NCBI GenBank assembly: GCA_014799395.1
Contig: JAAVID010000053.1
Coordinates: 1 to 64,000, forward strand
DNA: 64,000 nt
Reading direction: 5' to 3'
Source: Oscillospiraceae bacterium
GTDB lineage: Bacteria; Bacillota; Clostridia; Oscillospirales; Ruminococcaceae
The number at the start of each line of letters is the position of its first letter. Positions within the stretch are counted from its first letter, which is position 1. Both the position numbers and the translations under genes were made by a program. The notes beneath the pieces are model-generated. The model did no database searches, was not told the origin of the DNA, and was given only the letters and a program-made list of their open reading frames with translations. This document shows, piece by piece, positions 1 through 9,829 of this stretch.

Positions 1-28
1 AGACCCCTTTAGCGCTCTTTTTGTTTTT

Positions 29-114
29 GCCGCTTCGCGGCGTTCCGGGCTCCGCCCGGACCCGGCAAGGGCTCTGCCCTTGCATTCCGCCAAAGGGGCA
101 AGCCCCTTTGGAAT
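29..114. repeat. Cluster of four consecutive GC-rich hairpins (intergenic repeat-like)
   Basis: gccgc-ttc-gcggc (29-41), tccgggc-tcc-gcccgga (44-60), gcaagggc-tct-gcccttgc (65-83), attccgccaaagggg-caag-cccctttggaat (84-114). Confidence 0.6.
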
Positions 115-294
115 CCCGATTTTGGTGCTGCAAGACGTTACGTTGTCTTTCACGAAATCCGCCGAACCGCATAGAATAAACAAGGGTAAAATCCACAGCC
201 GTACCGTAAGGTGATAATAAGCGGCTATGCTATTATCCTTGAATAGCCGAGCGGGCAGGAAAGCAAGGGCTTGCAGCGGCTGTTTGATATACCC

Positions 295-327
295 AAAAGC
301 GGGCTGCTCTTCTTCGGAGCAGCCCGC
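295..327 (-). terminator. Rho-independent terminator of murL-murD
   Basis: 11-bp stem gcgggctgctc/gagcagcccgc, followed by a short T run on the minus strand, just downstream of the murD stop. Confidence 0.7.
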
Positions 328-331
328 GATC

Positions 332-1657
332 TTATTTGTTTTCAAGCGCGTGAACAAGCTGCTTAAAATGCCGTCCGCGTTCCTCGAAGTTACGGTAAAA
401 ACCGTAGCTCGCCGAGGCGGGAGAGAGCAGCACCCTCTTCTGCGCAAACTCGCTCGCCATGCGCACAGCCGCCTCCATATCCTCCGCGTACAGCAGATTG
501 ACCGCGGGGTTGGTGACGAGCTTTCCAATGCGCCGTCCGCTGTCGGGCAGCAGAATGACCGTCTCAACAACGCCCTTATTCAGGAACTCGCCGAGAATTT
601 CATACGAAATGCCCCTGTCCATACCGCCGAGGATAATGCAGTCCGCGCCGTCGAACGCGTTCACCGCCGCGATAGCAGCCTCGGGAACGGTACAGATACT
701 GTCGTTGATGTATTCCACGCCGTTTATCTCCGCAACGAACTCCAGACGGTGCTCAAGCCCGTTGAAGTCGGGGAGCGCGTCAAGGCACTTCTGTAAGCTC
801 GCCCCCGCCTTGACCGCTGCCGCAAGCGCCATAGCGATGTTGTAGACGTTATGCCGACCGCACAGGCGAGTGCGTATCCTCTCCGCGGGGATCTCCTCGC
901 CGAAAAGATGGATAGCGCCGCCGTCCGTCCAAACGTCCGCCTGCTTGCCGAACGCCGATGAATAGACGTTTCCCGCGCAGTCCACGGGCAGAATGTCCGC
1001 GTTTGCTATCGTTATGTCGTTTTCCTGCTGAAACCGCGCTATATTGCGCTTTGCCTCGGCATAAGCGTTAAAATCCACATAGTGGTCGAGATGTTCGGGG
1101 AACATATTCAGCATTACCGAAATATCGGGCGAGTGACGCACAAATTCAAGCTGATGACAGCTCATCTCGCACACCGCCGTCATACTGCCCTCAAGCTCGT
1201 CAAAGCGCTTCATAGGCGGAACTCCTATATTGCCTATCAGCATAGTCGGCACACCGTTCGCTTTCAAAAAATGATGGATAAGCGAGGAGACGGTAGACTT
1301 GCCCTTAGTGCCCGTAACTCCCACTATCCGGCAGGGCTTTGTGCGGAGCAGCAGCTCGGTCTGCGACAGAATTTTAGCCTTCGCGGCGTCGTCAAGCCTG
1401 TTCTTGACGACTACTCCGGGCGACTGCAAAATAATGTCATACTCGGCGCACTCCTCAAGATAGTGCGCGCCGCATATCGCGGTGAGGTTCGGCATACGCA
1501 GGTCGTACACGTCGATAGGGTTCATGTCGGCAATGGCTATCTCGGGACAGCACCGCAGCTTGCGCAGAATGTCCAGCCACACCTGCCCCTCGCGTCCGAA
1601 GCCAAGTATTACGGGGCGCTTGCCCTCAAAGATCGGTTTTAAAACGTCAAAATTCAT
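332..1657 (-). CDS. murD: UDP-N-acetylmuramoyl-L-alanine--glutamate ligase (MurD family)
   Basis: Mur ligase P-loop VGVTGTKGKSTV, MFPEHLDHY, HRLEFVAEINGVEYINDSICT. Confidence 0.85.
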   Translation of the reverse strand: MNFDVLKPIFEGKRPVILGFGREGQVWLDILRKLRCCPEIAIADMNPIDVYDLRMPNLTAICGAHYLEECAEYDIILQSPGVVVKNRLDDAAKAKILSQTELLLRTKPCRIVGVTGTKGKSTVSSLIHHFLKANGVPTMLIGNIGVPPMKRFDELEGSMTAVCEMSCHQLEFVRHSPDISVMLNMFPEHLDHYVDFNAYAEAKRNIARFQQENDITIANADILPVDCAGNVYSSAFGKQADVWTDGGAIHLFGEEIPAERIRTRLCGRHNVYNIAMALAAAVKAGASLQKCLDALPDFNGLEHRLEFVAEINGVEYINDSICTVPEAAIAAVNAFDGADCIILGGMDRGISYEILGEFLNKGVVETVILLPDSGRRIGKLVTNPAVNLLYAEDMEAAVRMASEFAQKRVLLSPASASYGFYRNFEERGRHFKQLVHALENK

Positions 1658-2978
1658 TGGTTATTCTCTCCAAATACGGTAAAAATTCTTTTGGAACAAA
1701 ATTGTCCTTGTCAAAGTGATCCGTCAGCGTGACGGGTGAGTAATCCGGGAAACGCCCGGCAAAGCGCTCAAGAAGCACGGGCTTCGGTTTTCGCCTGTCC
1801 AGAGCCATTTTCAGCGACAGCCTTACCTCGTCCTTAGTGCCCACGCACTCAAACGGCTTATCCTCGCCGTCCAGCATAAGCCCGTCCAGCATATCCGACA
1901 GCTCCGCCTTTTCCAGCATATTGCAGCCGAAAATTTTCGTTAATTCGCCGTCGTCAAGAAACGCCGCCAGCAGAACGTATACATACAGGCACTTTGCGCA
2001 GTTACAGCACCACACGTTCGTTTTCGAGCCGAGGTTGCAGCTTTGGAAGATACCGAAGTACTGCGGATACTTCACAAATTCACGCGCTATCTGCCATTCG
2101 GACAGAGGGCGCAGCAGGCTGAAATATTCGGGGCATTTTCCGAACGACATCGCGCAGTATTCGCGGAAATCGCGCTCAAATTCGGTGGATTTGCTGTACT
2201 GGTGATTGATTTTCGCGCCCTCGACGTAGGTCTCGTTGGCGCTGCTTTCGTTTGATAGAACGACGTACTTTTTTCCGAGAACGCACGCGTGCAGCAGCGC
2301 CGAGAACGCCACGACCGCCGAAAACGGCGTGTGTCCGTTCAGATAGCCGCGCGAGTTCAGTTCGAGGAGCGTTTTGTCGATAGTCCGCGTCGGTGCGGCG
2401 ATATTGTCCTCGGAAAGCCCCGCCGCTTTCACGCACCCAAGCGTTGCGCCGCGCGGGTTGATGATGTACGGCGTGATGTCCTCGCCCGCCTGTTTGAGCA
2501 GCTCCAGCGACACCACGCTGTCCTTGCCACCGCCTACGGGAACGAGCGCTCCGCTAAGTTCGGGTCCGCATTTCGGCAGTTCGGGCGGCTCGGGCGCTTC
2601 TATCGTCATAAAGCCGTCAAAGTCCGTTTCTATGCCGTTTCGGTAGAAAAACTCGCCCAAGCCGTTGAAATACAGCTTTTTCCACCAGACCTTCTGCCGT
2701 TCGGATAGCCCGCCGCACCGCACCTCGACGGTCGGGCAGCAGGCGCATTTCCAGTACGACACAAGCTCCGCCATACCGAGCGAGAACGCGATCAGCTCCG
2801 CCTGTTCCCGGTCATAGCCGTACTCGCCGAAATTCAGGTTGAAACGCCAGGTCGGTCGAAAATGGAACCCGTCCATTTGGAAGTGAAACACGAGTTCTTC
2901 CTCACTTAGCTCAAAACTGTTGTATATAAATCGGGGGTGCTTTTCGCGTAATTCAGTGAATTTGTTAAATTCGCTCAT
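1647..2978 (-). CDS. murL: MurL-like UDP-MurNAc-L-Ala-L-Glu epimerase (PP-loop motif GGGKDS)
   Basis: VPVGGGKDSVVSLELL, LSNESSANETYVEG, NCAKCLYVYVLL; stop overlaps murD start by 11 bp. Confidence 0.7.
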   Translation of the reverse strand: MSEFNKFTELREKHPRFIYNSFELSEEELVFHFQMDGFHFRPTWRFNLNFGEYGYDREQAELIAFSLGMAELVSYWKCACCPTVEVRCGGLSERQKVWWKKLYFNGLGEFFYRNGIETDFDGFMTIEAPEPPELPKCGPELSGALVPVGGGKDSVVSLELLKQAGEDITPYIINPRGATLGCVKAAGLSEDNIAAPTRTIDKTLLELNSRGYLNGHTPFSAVVAFSALLHACVLGKKYVVLSNESSANETYVEGAKINHQYSKSTEFERDFREYCAMSFGKCPEYFSLLRPLSEWQIAREFVKYPQYFGIFQSCNLGSKTNVWCCNCAKCLYVYVLLAAFLDDGELTKIFGCNMLEKAELSDMLDGLMLDGEDKPFECVGTKDEVRLSLKMALDRRKPKPVLLERFAGRFPDYSPVTLTDHFDKDNFVPKEFLPYLERITNEF

Positions 2979-3022
2979 TTGCTCTCCTCTCGATCATAAT
3001 ATTTTGTGAATTTCTCACAAAA

Positions 3023-4177
3023 TTATTCGTTAATAATTACGGGCGGCGCGGTGAAATCAACGCCGCAGGGTCCGGGCTCGGCGAACGCGAGCGAGTAAAT
3101 ATCGGTGCAGCGAGCCTCGAAATTGGCTTGACGGAACGCCTCGCGCGAGGTCCTGGACAGCGCCTTGAGCGACGTGTCTATCGGCACGGCGCAGTTTGCC
3201 GCGGACAGTATCTCCTTGCCGCGGGAGTTCATTCCGAGAACGCGCAGATACGCGGGCTTTTCGGCGGCGAACTCCTTGTCGATACCGAGAAAAGCGCATA
3301 TCACGGCGCGGCGGATGCTCGAAAGCGTGTAGCGCTTTGCTTTCGCGAGGAAATACAGCTCCGACAGCGACCTTGCGCCGCGGACGGCTTTGCTCAGCCT
3401 TTCGGCGAGACCGCCTATGCTGTCGTAGCAGCGCGCGAAGTCCTCGGCGCGGAGCGTGCGGAGCTTTGCCAGTATCGCGCGTTCCAGCCGCGAAATGTCG
3501 GCGGTCGGCGCGTCGATAACGGGCGCGAGCGCCGAGACGTCTCCTCCCGAGAGTATTTTCTTTCGTATCGCCGAGGCGCTTATGAACACGTCCTCGTCGT
3601 CGCTGTCGTGCTCCGCGCCGAGCCGCTTTATCGTCATAGGCTCTATCGCGCTTTCAATATCGCCGAGCGCGCTGAGATATTCTATCGCGAGCGTGTTGTT
3701 CGGCGAGGCGATAAGCTCCGCCACATCGTTCGTGTAATAATCGAGCATAGCCTCCTGCAAAGCCGCGGGATAGCTCTTGCCGCGCTTTATCAGCGTGTCG
3801 AATTCCTCGGTATGCGCCGTGAACTCGATAGCGCGCGAAGCCTCCTTGAGCGCGTCTATGTCGCCGCTCTCGCTCCCGAACGACAGGGTCTCCACGCAGC
3901 CGAGCGCCGTTATCATTTCCACGGCTCCCCTCGCGAACCCCTCAGCGGACATCAGCGAATACCGCGCGGGCAGTTCGAGCACGAGATCGATCCCGTTTTC
4001 AAGCGCCGTCCTCGCGCGGACGTGCTTGTCGTAGATCGCGGTATCGCCGCGCTGAGTGAAGCTGCCGCTCATCACGGAGACGATGTGCGTTACCCCCGCC
4101 GCGCGGGTCTGCTCTATATGATATTTATGCCCGTTGTGAAACGGATTGTATTCGCTTATAATAGCGCCGATCTTCAT
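3023..4177 (-). CDS. tmcAL: tRNA(Met) cytidine acetate ligase (TmcAL/YlbM family nucleotidyltransferase)
   Basis: MKIGAIISEYNPFHNGHKYHIEQTR...VMSGSFTQRGDTAIYDKHVRA; start chosen by RBS ggagga. Confidence 0.85.
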   Translation of the reverse strand: MKIGAIISEYNPFHNGHKYHIEQTRAAGVTHIVSVMSGSFTQRGDTAIYDKHVRARTALENGIDLVLELPARYSLMSAEGFARGAVEMITALGCVETLSFGSESGDIDALKEASRAIEFTAHTEEFDTLIKRGKSYPAALQEAMLDYYTNDVAELIASPNNTLAIEYLSALGDIESAIEPMTIKRLGAEHDSDDEDVFISASAIRKKILSGGDVSALAPVIDAPTADISRLERAILAKLRTLRAEDFARCYDSIGGLAERLSKAVRGARSLSELYFLAKAKRYTLSSIRRAVICAFLGIDKEFAAEKPAYLRVLGMNSRGKEILSAANCAVPIDTSLKALSRTSREAFRQANFEARCTDIYSLAFAEPGPCGVDFTAPPVIINE

Positions 4178-4279
4178 AGCTTCCTCCAAAATTATCCAAT
4201 GTATTATAAAAATATATGTACCTCTTGTTATATTTTACAACAATTTTTGTGGAAAATCAAGAAAAATATTAAAAAATAC

Positions 4280-4308
4280 TTGATTTTTTTTGTGAAAAGG
4301 TTTACAAT
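4280..4308 (+). promoter_or_regulatory. Sigma-A-type promoter for ackA
   Basis: TTGATT - 17 bp - TACAAT. Confidence 0.55.
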
Positions 4309-4348
4309 ATAATTGGAATATTATTTAATTTCAGGAGGATATAGCAAA

Positions 4349-5554
4349 ATGAAAATTCTGGTAATCAATGCGGGCAGTTCTTCACTGAAGTATCAGCTGC
4401 TGAACATGGAGGACGAGAGCGTTATCGCAAAGGGCAACTGCGACCGTATCGGTATCGACGGTCACATCAAGCACACCACGTTTGACGGGCGCACCGTTGA
4501 CGTTGACTGCACGTTCCCGACCCATACCGAGGCTTTTGAGAAGCTGGTTGAGGTGCTGACCAAGGGCGAGGCTTCCGTGCTGAAGTCTATGGACGAGATC
4601 TCGGCTGTCGGTCACCGTGTGGTACAGGGCGCTGAGATATTCGATAAGACCACGCTCGTTACCGACGAGGTCATCAAGCAGATCGACGATCTCGCGGAGC
4701 TTGCTCCCGTACATAACCACCCTCACGCGCTGGCGCTGTGGGCTTGCAAAAAGGTAATTTCGGAAAAAACTCCTCAGGTAGTCGTATTCGATACGGCGTT
4801 CCACCAGACAATGCCCGAAAAGGCGTTTATGTACGGTCTGCCCTACGAGTGCTACGAGAAGTTCCACGTAAGAAAGTATGGCTTCCACGGCACGTCTCAC
4901 AGATTTGTTTCACAGGCGCTCGCGGACGCTATGGGCAAGGACATCAAGGATCTGAAGATCGTTTCCTGCCATCTCGGCAACGGTTCTTCCATTACGGCGG
5001 TCGAGAACGGCAAGTCCATTGATACCTCCATGGGCTTCACTCCCCTGGACGGCGTTATTATGGGCACGCGCTGCGGCTCTATCGACGCTTCGGCGGTAAC
5101 GTTCGTCGCAAACAAGCTCGGTCTTTCTCCGTCCGAGATGAGCGATTATCTTAACAAGAAGTCGGGCTTCCTCGGCGTTTCGGGTATTTCCAGCGACAAC
5201 CGCGATCTGAACGCCGCCGCTCACGACGGCAACAAGCGCGCTATCCTCGCGGGCGAAATGCTCCGCTATGAGATAAAGAAGTACATCGGCTCCTACGCGG
5301 CGATCATGAACGGTCTGGACGCTGTTCTTTTCACGGGCGGTATCGGAGAGAACTCCGACGACCTCCGCGCGGACGTTTGCCATAATATGGAATATCTCGG
5401 CATCAAGCTCGACGACAAGGCTAACGAGGGAATGCGCGGAAAGCTGATGAAGATCTCCGCTCCCGACAGCAAGGTCGAGGTCTGGGTGGTTCCCACCAAC
5501 GAGGAGCTGCTTATCGCGCGCGATACAAAGGCGCTCGTTGAGGCCATGAAGTAA
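4349..5554 (+). CDS. ackA: Acetate kinase
   Basis: MKILVINAGSSSLKYQLL, GFHGTSHRFV, FTGGIGENSDDLR; RBS aggagg. Confidence 0.97.
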   Translation: MKILVINAGSSSLKYQLLNMEDESVIAKGNCDRIGIDGHIKHTTFDGRTVDVDCTFPTHTEAFEKLVEVLTKGEASVLKSMDEISAVGHRVVQGAEIFDKTTLVTDEVIKQIDDLAELAPVHNHPHALALWACKKVISEKTPQVVVFDTAFHQTMPEKAFMYGLPYECYEKFHVRKYGFHGTSHRFVSQALADAMGKDIKDLKIVSCHLGNGSSITAVENGKSIDTSMGFTPLDGVIMGTRCGSIDASAVTFVANKLGLSPSEMSDYLNKKSGFLGVSGISSDNRDLNAAAHDGNKRAILAGEMLRYEIKKYIGSYAAIMNGLDAVLFTGGIGENSDDLRADVCHNMEYLGIKLDDKANEGMRGKLMKISAPDSKVEVWVVPTNEELLIARDTKALVEAMK

Positions 5555-5571
5555 TTTATCAAATGAATATG

Positions 5572-5609
5572 ACAGCGCCGTTGCCTGACTTGTGCGGCGC
5601 TGTTTTTTT
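5572..5609 (+). terminator. Rho-independent terminator after ackA
   Basis: acagcgccg/cggcgctgt stem followed by a T7 run. Confidence 0.85.
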
Positions 5610-5624
5610 GAAAGGAGACTTCAA

Positions 5625-6686
5625 GTGAGAAAAAATATGATTTTGGCGGCGCTGATGTCGCTTTGCCTGTTGTTTACGGGCTGCAATAACGAGGTCGCCG
5701 ATACTTTGCCGTCCGACATCTCAGGTTTTACCTCGGACGATTCCGACAGCGGTTCAAGCTCCGATAACGATACCCCTCCCGCGGCAGAGGGCGGCTTCCG
5801 CGTCGACGGAACCAAGCTGCTGGACGCTAAGGGCAACGAGTTTATAATGCGCGGGATAAATCACGCGCACGTTTGGTTCAAGGATCAGCTCGACACGGCG
5901 CTTGACGGTATCGCGGCGACGGGGGCGAATACCGTGCGTATCGTTCTCGCGGACGGCGATCAGTGGGAGAAAACCACCGCCGAGAACCTGGAGAGGACTA
6001 TCACCGCCTGCAACGAGCGTAAAATGATCGCTGTCGTTGAGGTCCACGACGCGTGCGGAATGGACGAGCGGAGCTATCTCGACAACGCGGTGGATTACTG
6101 GGTGGAAATGGCGGACGTTCTCGCGAAGTACGCCGACACGGCGATACTCAACATCACCAACGAATGGATAGGTCAGTGGGACGCCGAGACCTGGCGAGAC
6201 GGCTACACCGCCGCGATCCCGAAGCTCCGCGGCGCGGGGATAAAGAACACGATAATGGTAGACGCGGCGGGCTGGGGGCAGTACGGCGAGAGCATACGCA
6301 AGTACGGCAAGGAGGTTTTCGACTCCGACCCCGACAAGAATACTATGTTTTCCATTCATATGTACGGCACGGCGGGAAAGAACGAGCGCACCATTGCGTC
6401 AAATCTCAAGGGCGTTACCGACCAAGGGCTGTGCGTTATCGTCGGCGAGTTCGGCTTCAACCACAGCGACGGCGACGTTGACGAGGCTTATATTATGCAG
6501 TATTGCTCCGAGAACGGTCTCGGCTATCTCGGCTGGTCGTGGAAGGGCAACGGCGGGGGCGTTGAATATCTCGACATAGCCAAGGACTGGAGCGGAAACG
6601 AGCTTTCCGAGGACTGGGGCGAGATACTCGTCAACGGAGACAACGGCATTAAAAAGAATTCCAAGATTTGCACGGTATTTGAATAA
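5625..6686 (+). CDS. Secreted lipoprotein, glycoside hydrolase family 5, mannanase-like (GH5_8-like)
   Basis: Lipobox LLFTGC; NITNEW acid/base motif, MVDAAGWGQY, SIHMYG, IVGEFGFNHSDGDVDE, LGWSWKGNGGG; GTG start after aaaggag. Confidence 0.8.
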   Translation: MRKNMILAALMSLCLLFTGCNNEVADTLPSDISGFTSDDSDSGSSSDNDTPPAAEGGFRVDGTKLLDAKGNEFIMRGINHAHVWFKDQLDTALDGIAATGANTVRIVLADGDQWEKTTAENLERTITACNERKMIAVVEVHDACGMDERSYLDNAVDYWVEMADVLAKYADTAILNITNEWIGQWDAETWRDGYTAAIPKLRGAGIKNTIMVDAAGWGQYGESIRKYGKEVFDSDPDKNTMFSIHMYGTAGKNERTIASNLKGVTDQGLCVIVGEFGFNHSDGDVDEAYIMQYCSENGLGYLGWSWKGNGGGVEYLDIAKDWSGNELSEDWGEILVNGDNGIKKNSKICTVFE

Positions 6687-6826
6687 AGTTTTCGCCGTCC
6701 TTTTGGGCGGCTAATTTTTTGTTTTTTCATTCCGTGTAAACGTTTTATCGCCCCTTATTTCGCCTTATCCGTTAAAATGACAAAAAAATACTCTCCAAAA
6801 TTGGAAAAATTAAGATAAATAATATA

Positions 6827-6855
6827 TTGAAAGTTGGTGAAAATAGTGTTATAAT
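6827..6855 (+). promoter_or_regulatory. Promoter upstream of mreB
   Basis: TTGAAA - 17 bp - TATAAT. Confidence 0.7.
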
Positions 6856-6870
6856 TTAACTTGGTATATA

Positions 6871-7042
6871 GGCATCACCGCACAATTAGCGGCTATCGCC
6901 TTTGTCGTCCGCTTGCTTGCATATTTTCCGTCATCTTGCACAAATTTCGCTTGAAAGGCGTCAGCCTTTCGGCGCTCAATTTGCACAATCTGACGAAAAA
7001 TCTGACTGCGCAATCGAACGACAATAATTGCGCGGTGCTGCC
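6871..7042. repeat. Full-length imperfect foldback element with terminal inverted repeats (MITE-like)
   Basis: Left end ggcatcaccgcacaatta, right end (reverse complement) ggcagcaccgcgcaatta; the arms stay complementary to the centre gaaaggc-gtca-gcctttc (6953-6970). Confidence 0.6.
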
Positions 7043-7100
7043 CAGTGTGTAGAGCAATTTACTTTATATAACTAATCATTTTATCGGAGGACGGTTTACA

Positions 7101-8120
7101 ATGTTTGGAATGAATAAGGACATCGGTATCGATCTTGGTACGGCGAATACGTTGGTTTATATGAGAGGCAAGGGCATTATCATACGGGAGCCGTCGGTAG
7201 TTGCAGTGGATAAAAAGGCGGGTCAGGTGCGCTATGTGGGTCAGGAGGCTAAGGACGTTATCGGCCGTACCCCCGGCTCTATCGTTGCCGTAAGACCCCT
7301 TAAGGACGGCGTTATCGCGGATTTCGATATGACCTCGATAATGCTGGCGCAGTTTATCAAAAAGGCGCTCAAGGGCAGAAGCAAGGCGAGAGTTATTATC
7401 TGTATCCCGTCGGGAGTTACCGAGGTAGAGCGCAGAGCCGTTAAGGAAGCGGCTCAGCAGGCGGGCGCAAAGCGCGTATCGATAATCGAGGAGCCTATGG
7501 CGGCGGCTATCGGCGCGGGTCTGCCCGTTGCGGAACCTATGGGCAGCATGATCGTCGACATCGGCGGCGGTACGAGCGAGGTCGCTATCATCTCCCTCGG
7601 CGGTATCGTTGCGGCGCGTTCCGTAAGAGTTGCGGGCGACGAGTTCGAGTCCGCGATAATCAACTATATCAAGAAAAAATACAATCTTCTCATAGGCGAG
7701 CGTACCGCCGAGAACATCAAGACGGGTATCGGCTCGGCGTTCAAGACCGATGAAAACGAGCCCGTAATGGACATAAAGGGCAGAAACCTTTTGAACGGCT
7801 TGCCCGAGAACATAACCATAACCTCCGAGGAGGTGCGCGAGGCTATCTCCGAGCCGCTGTCGCACGTTATCGACGCTATCAAGACCACTCTTGAGAAGTG
7901 CCCTCCCGAGCTTGCGGCGGATATTATCGAGAACGGCATTATGCTCGCGGGCGGCGGAGCGCTTCTGCGCGGTCTTGACAAACTTATCCACGAGGAAACG
8001 GGTATGCCCGTAAAGATCGCCGAAAGACCTCTCGACTGCGTAGCGGACGGCACGGGCAAGGTCCTCGAGAACATCGACAAGCTCGAGGACGTTCTCAGCG
8101 AGGACGAGATGATCTATTGA
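7101..8120 (+). CDS. mreB: Rod shape-determining protein MreB/Mbl
   Basis: [51 protein letters not shown]. Confidence 0.95.
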   Translation: MFGMNKDIGIDLGTANTLVYMRGKGIIIREPSVVAVDKKAGQVRYVGQEAKDVIGRTPGSIVAVRPLKDGVIADFDMTSIMLAQFIKKALKGRSKARVIICIPSGVTEVERRAVKEAAQQAGAKRVSIIEEPMAAAIGAGLPVAEPMGSMIVDIGGGTSEVAIISLGGIVAARSVRVAGDEFESAIINYIKKKYNLLIGERTAENIKTGIGSAFKTDENEPVMDIKGRNLLNGLPENITITSEEVREAISEPLSHVIDAIKTTLEKCPPELAADIIENGIMLAGGGALLRGLDKLIHEETGMPVKIAERPLDCVADGTGKVLENIDKLEDVLSEDEMIY

Positions 8121-8189
8121 TAAAATTAACGACCTAAACATATTCCGGCGGAGCCGTCATTTTAGATTATTGTCAAATTGTGGTGAACT

Positions 8190-9053
8190 ATGAAGGATTT
8201 TTTTCACAGCGTTAAATTCAGAATTTTAATTTGCATAGGCGCGCTGCTGTTGGGACTTATGACCTATGTGGCGGTCACGGTCGGAAAGGAAACGCCTCCC
8301 GAACAGATAATCGGCACGGTGACTTATCCTTTCGTTTCCGCAGCGAACGGCATTGCGGACGGGGTCTCGGGCTTTATCGACAAGCTCGTCAACGCGGATA
8401 AGTACAAAAAGGAAAACGACGAGCTCAACGCCAAGCTCAGCGAGATGTACAAGCAGACGATGGACTATGAAACGCTTCAGAAGGAAAACGAGCGTCTGCG
8501 TGAAATGCTGGAGCTCAAGCAGAAGAACGAGGACTATCAATTCTCCGAGCCGTGCGATGTTATCGCGCGAAACGCGAACGATATTTACGGCGGCTTTACC
8601 GTCGGCATAGGCGAGAACAGCGGACTGTCCGAGAACGACCCCGTGATAACCTCGGTCGGACTTGTGGGCAGGGTCACGAGAACAGCCGCGAATTACGCCC
8701 GCGTTACGACGATAATCAGCCCCGAGGTCAACGTGGGCGTGTACACTATGCGCGCAAAGACCACGGGAGTTATCGAAAATACCGTTGAATCCGCCTCAAA
8801 GGGAATGTGCCTGATGAGCGATATACTTAAAGACGCGGATATTGAAGTCGGAGATATAATTTTTACATCGGGAAAGAGCGGACTGTTCCCCGCGGATATA
8901 ATGGTGGGAACGGTAACCGAGGTGTACGACGACCCGAACGGACTGTCAAGGCACGCGCTGATACAGCCCGCGGAGGACGTAAAGAGCGTTACAATGGCGT
9001 TCGTCATTACGGACTTCAGCGGAAAGGGTATTCCGTTCGAGATCGGAGAGTGA
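8190..9053 (+). CDS. mreC: Rod shape-determining protein MreC
   Basis: N-terminal TM plus coiled coil, VIARNANDIYGGFTVGIGENSGLSENDPVITSVGLVGRV; downstream of mreB. Confidence 0.9.
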   Translation: MKDFFHSVKFRILICIGALLLGLMTYVAVTVGKETPPEQIIGTVTYPFVSAANGIADGVSGFIDKLVNADKYKKENDELNAKLSEMYKQTMDYETLQKENERLREMLELKQKNEDYQFSEPCDVIARNANDIYGGFTVGIGENSGLSENDPVITSVGLVGRVTRTAANYARVTTIISPEVNVGVYTMRAKTTGVIENTVESASKGMCLMSDILKDADIEVGDIIFTSGKSGLFPADIMVGTVTEVYDDPNGLSRHALIQPAEDVKSVTMAFVITDFSGKGIPFEIGE

Positions 9054-9057
9054 CCGA

Positions 9058-9657
9058 ATGAAAAAAATAACGGGGAGCAAGGCGCGCTCGCGCAATATGA
9101 TGCTGCGCGGGTTTCTGCGCTGGCTGCTTTACGCAGCGCTCCTGCTTTTGTTTTATCTTTTTGAGTGCAATCCGATAATTCGCGGATACTGTCCGCTGCT
9201 GATAATACCGCTTGCGACTGCGGTCGCGATGTACGAGGGAGACCTCGCGGCGGGCGTTTTCGGTACATTTTGCGGGCTTATGCTGGATATGGCGAACGGC
9301 GTTACCGTCGTCGGGTTTTCCGCGCTGTGGCTGCTGTGCGCGTGTCCGTTTATCTCACTGCTGGCGCGGTTCTGGATAAAGGCGACGTATATCAGCCATT
9401 TTATCGTGAACACCGCGGTGACGGTGATAATGGGCGCAATGGATTTTCTGTTCCTGCACTGGATGTGGGAGGGCTCGGAGAGCGCAATATCGTTCGCGAG
9501 CGTTATCCTGCTGCCATACGGCAGCGCGGTAATGTTTTCGATACCGATATATTTTCTAATCACGTTTATCGTAAACAAGCTCCGCCCCAAGGAACAGCGC
9601 CGTCTCGAGGAGTCCGCGCAGAGCGCCGAGGAGTCGGAATATAAAGAGAAGGACTAA
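9058..9657 (+). CDS. mreD: Rod shape-determining protein MreD
   Basis: Multi-TM protein directly after mreC. Confidence 0.8.
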   Translation: MKKITGSKARSRNMMLRGFLRWLLYAALLLLFYLFECNPIIRGYCPLLIIPLATAVAMYEGDLAAGVFGTFCGLMLDMANGVTVVGFSALWLLCACPFISLLARFWIKATYISHFIVNTAVTVIMGAMDFLFLHWMWEGSESAISFASVILLPYGSAVMFSIPIYFLITFIVNKLRPKEQRRLEESAQSAEESEYKEKD

Positions 9658-9700
9658 ACTTCGGCTAAACTTCGGTTTCACCGAAGTTTAGCCGAAGTTT
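9656..9700 (+). terminator. Perfect 20-bp stem hairpin after mreD
   Basis: aaacttcggctaaacttcgg-tttca-ccgaagtttagccgaagttt. Confidence 0.75.
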
Positions 9701-9829
9701 TCTGCGTTTTTTGCTCGAATTGCCCTAATGGCAATTCGGTTTCGCACTTTGTGCGAAACACGCAAAAAGCCGCGTGTTGCTGCATAGCGGTAGTGTGTAT
9801 TAAGGTTCTTTAAAAAATTGTTATGACGG

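Noticed and set aside
3128-4312. 394-aa ORF antisense to tmcAL
   Set aside because: Arg-rich shadow ORF, no motif.
7059-8141. 360-aa ORF antisense to mreB
   Set aside because: Mirror-frame ORF of a highly conserved gene, no RBS or motif.
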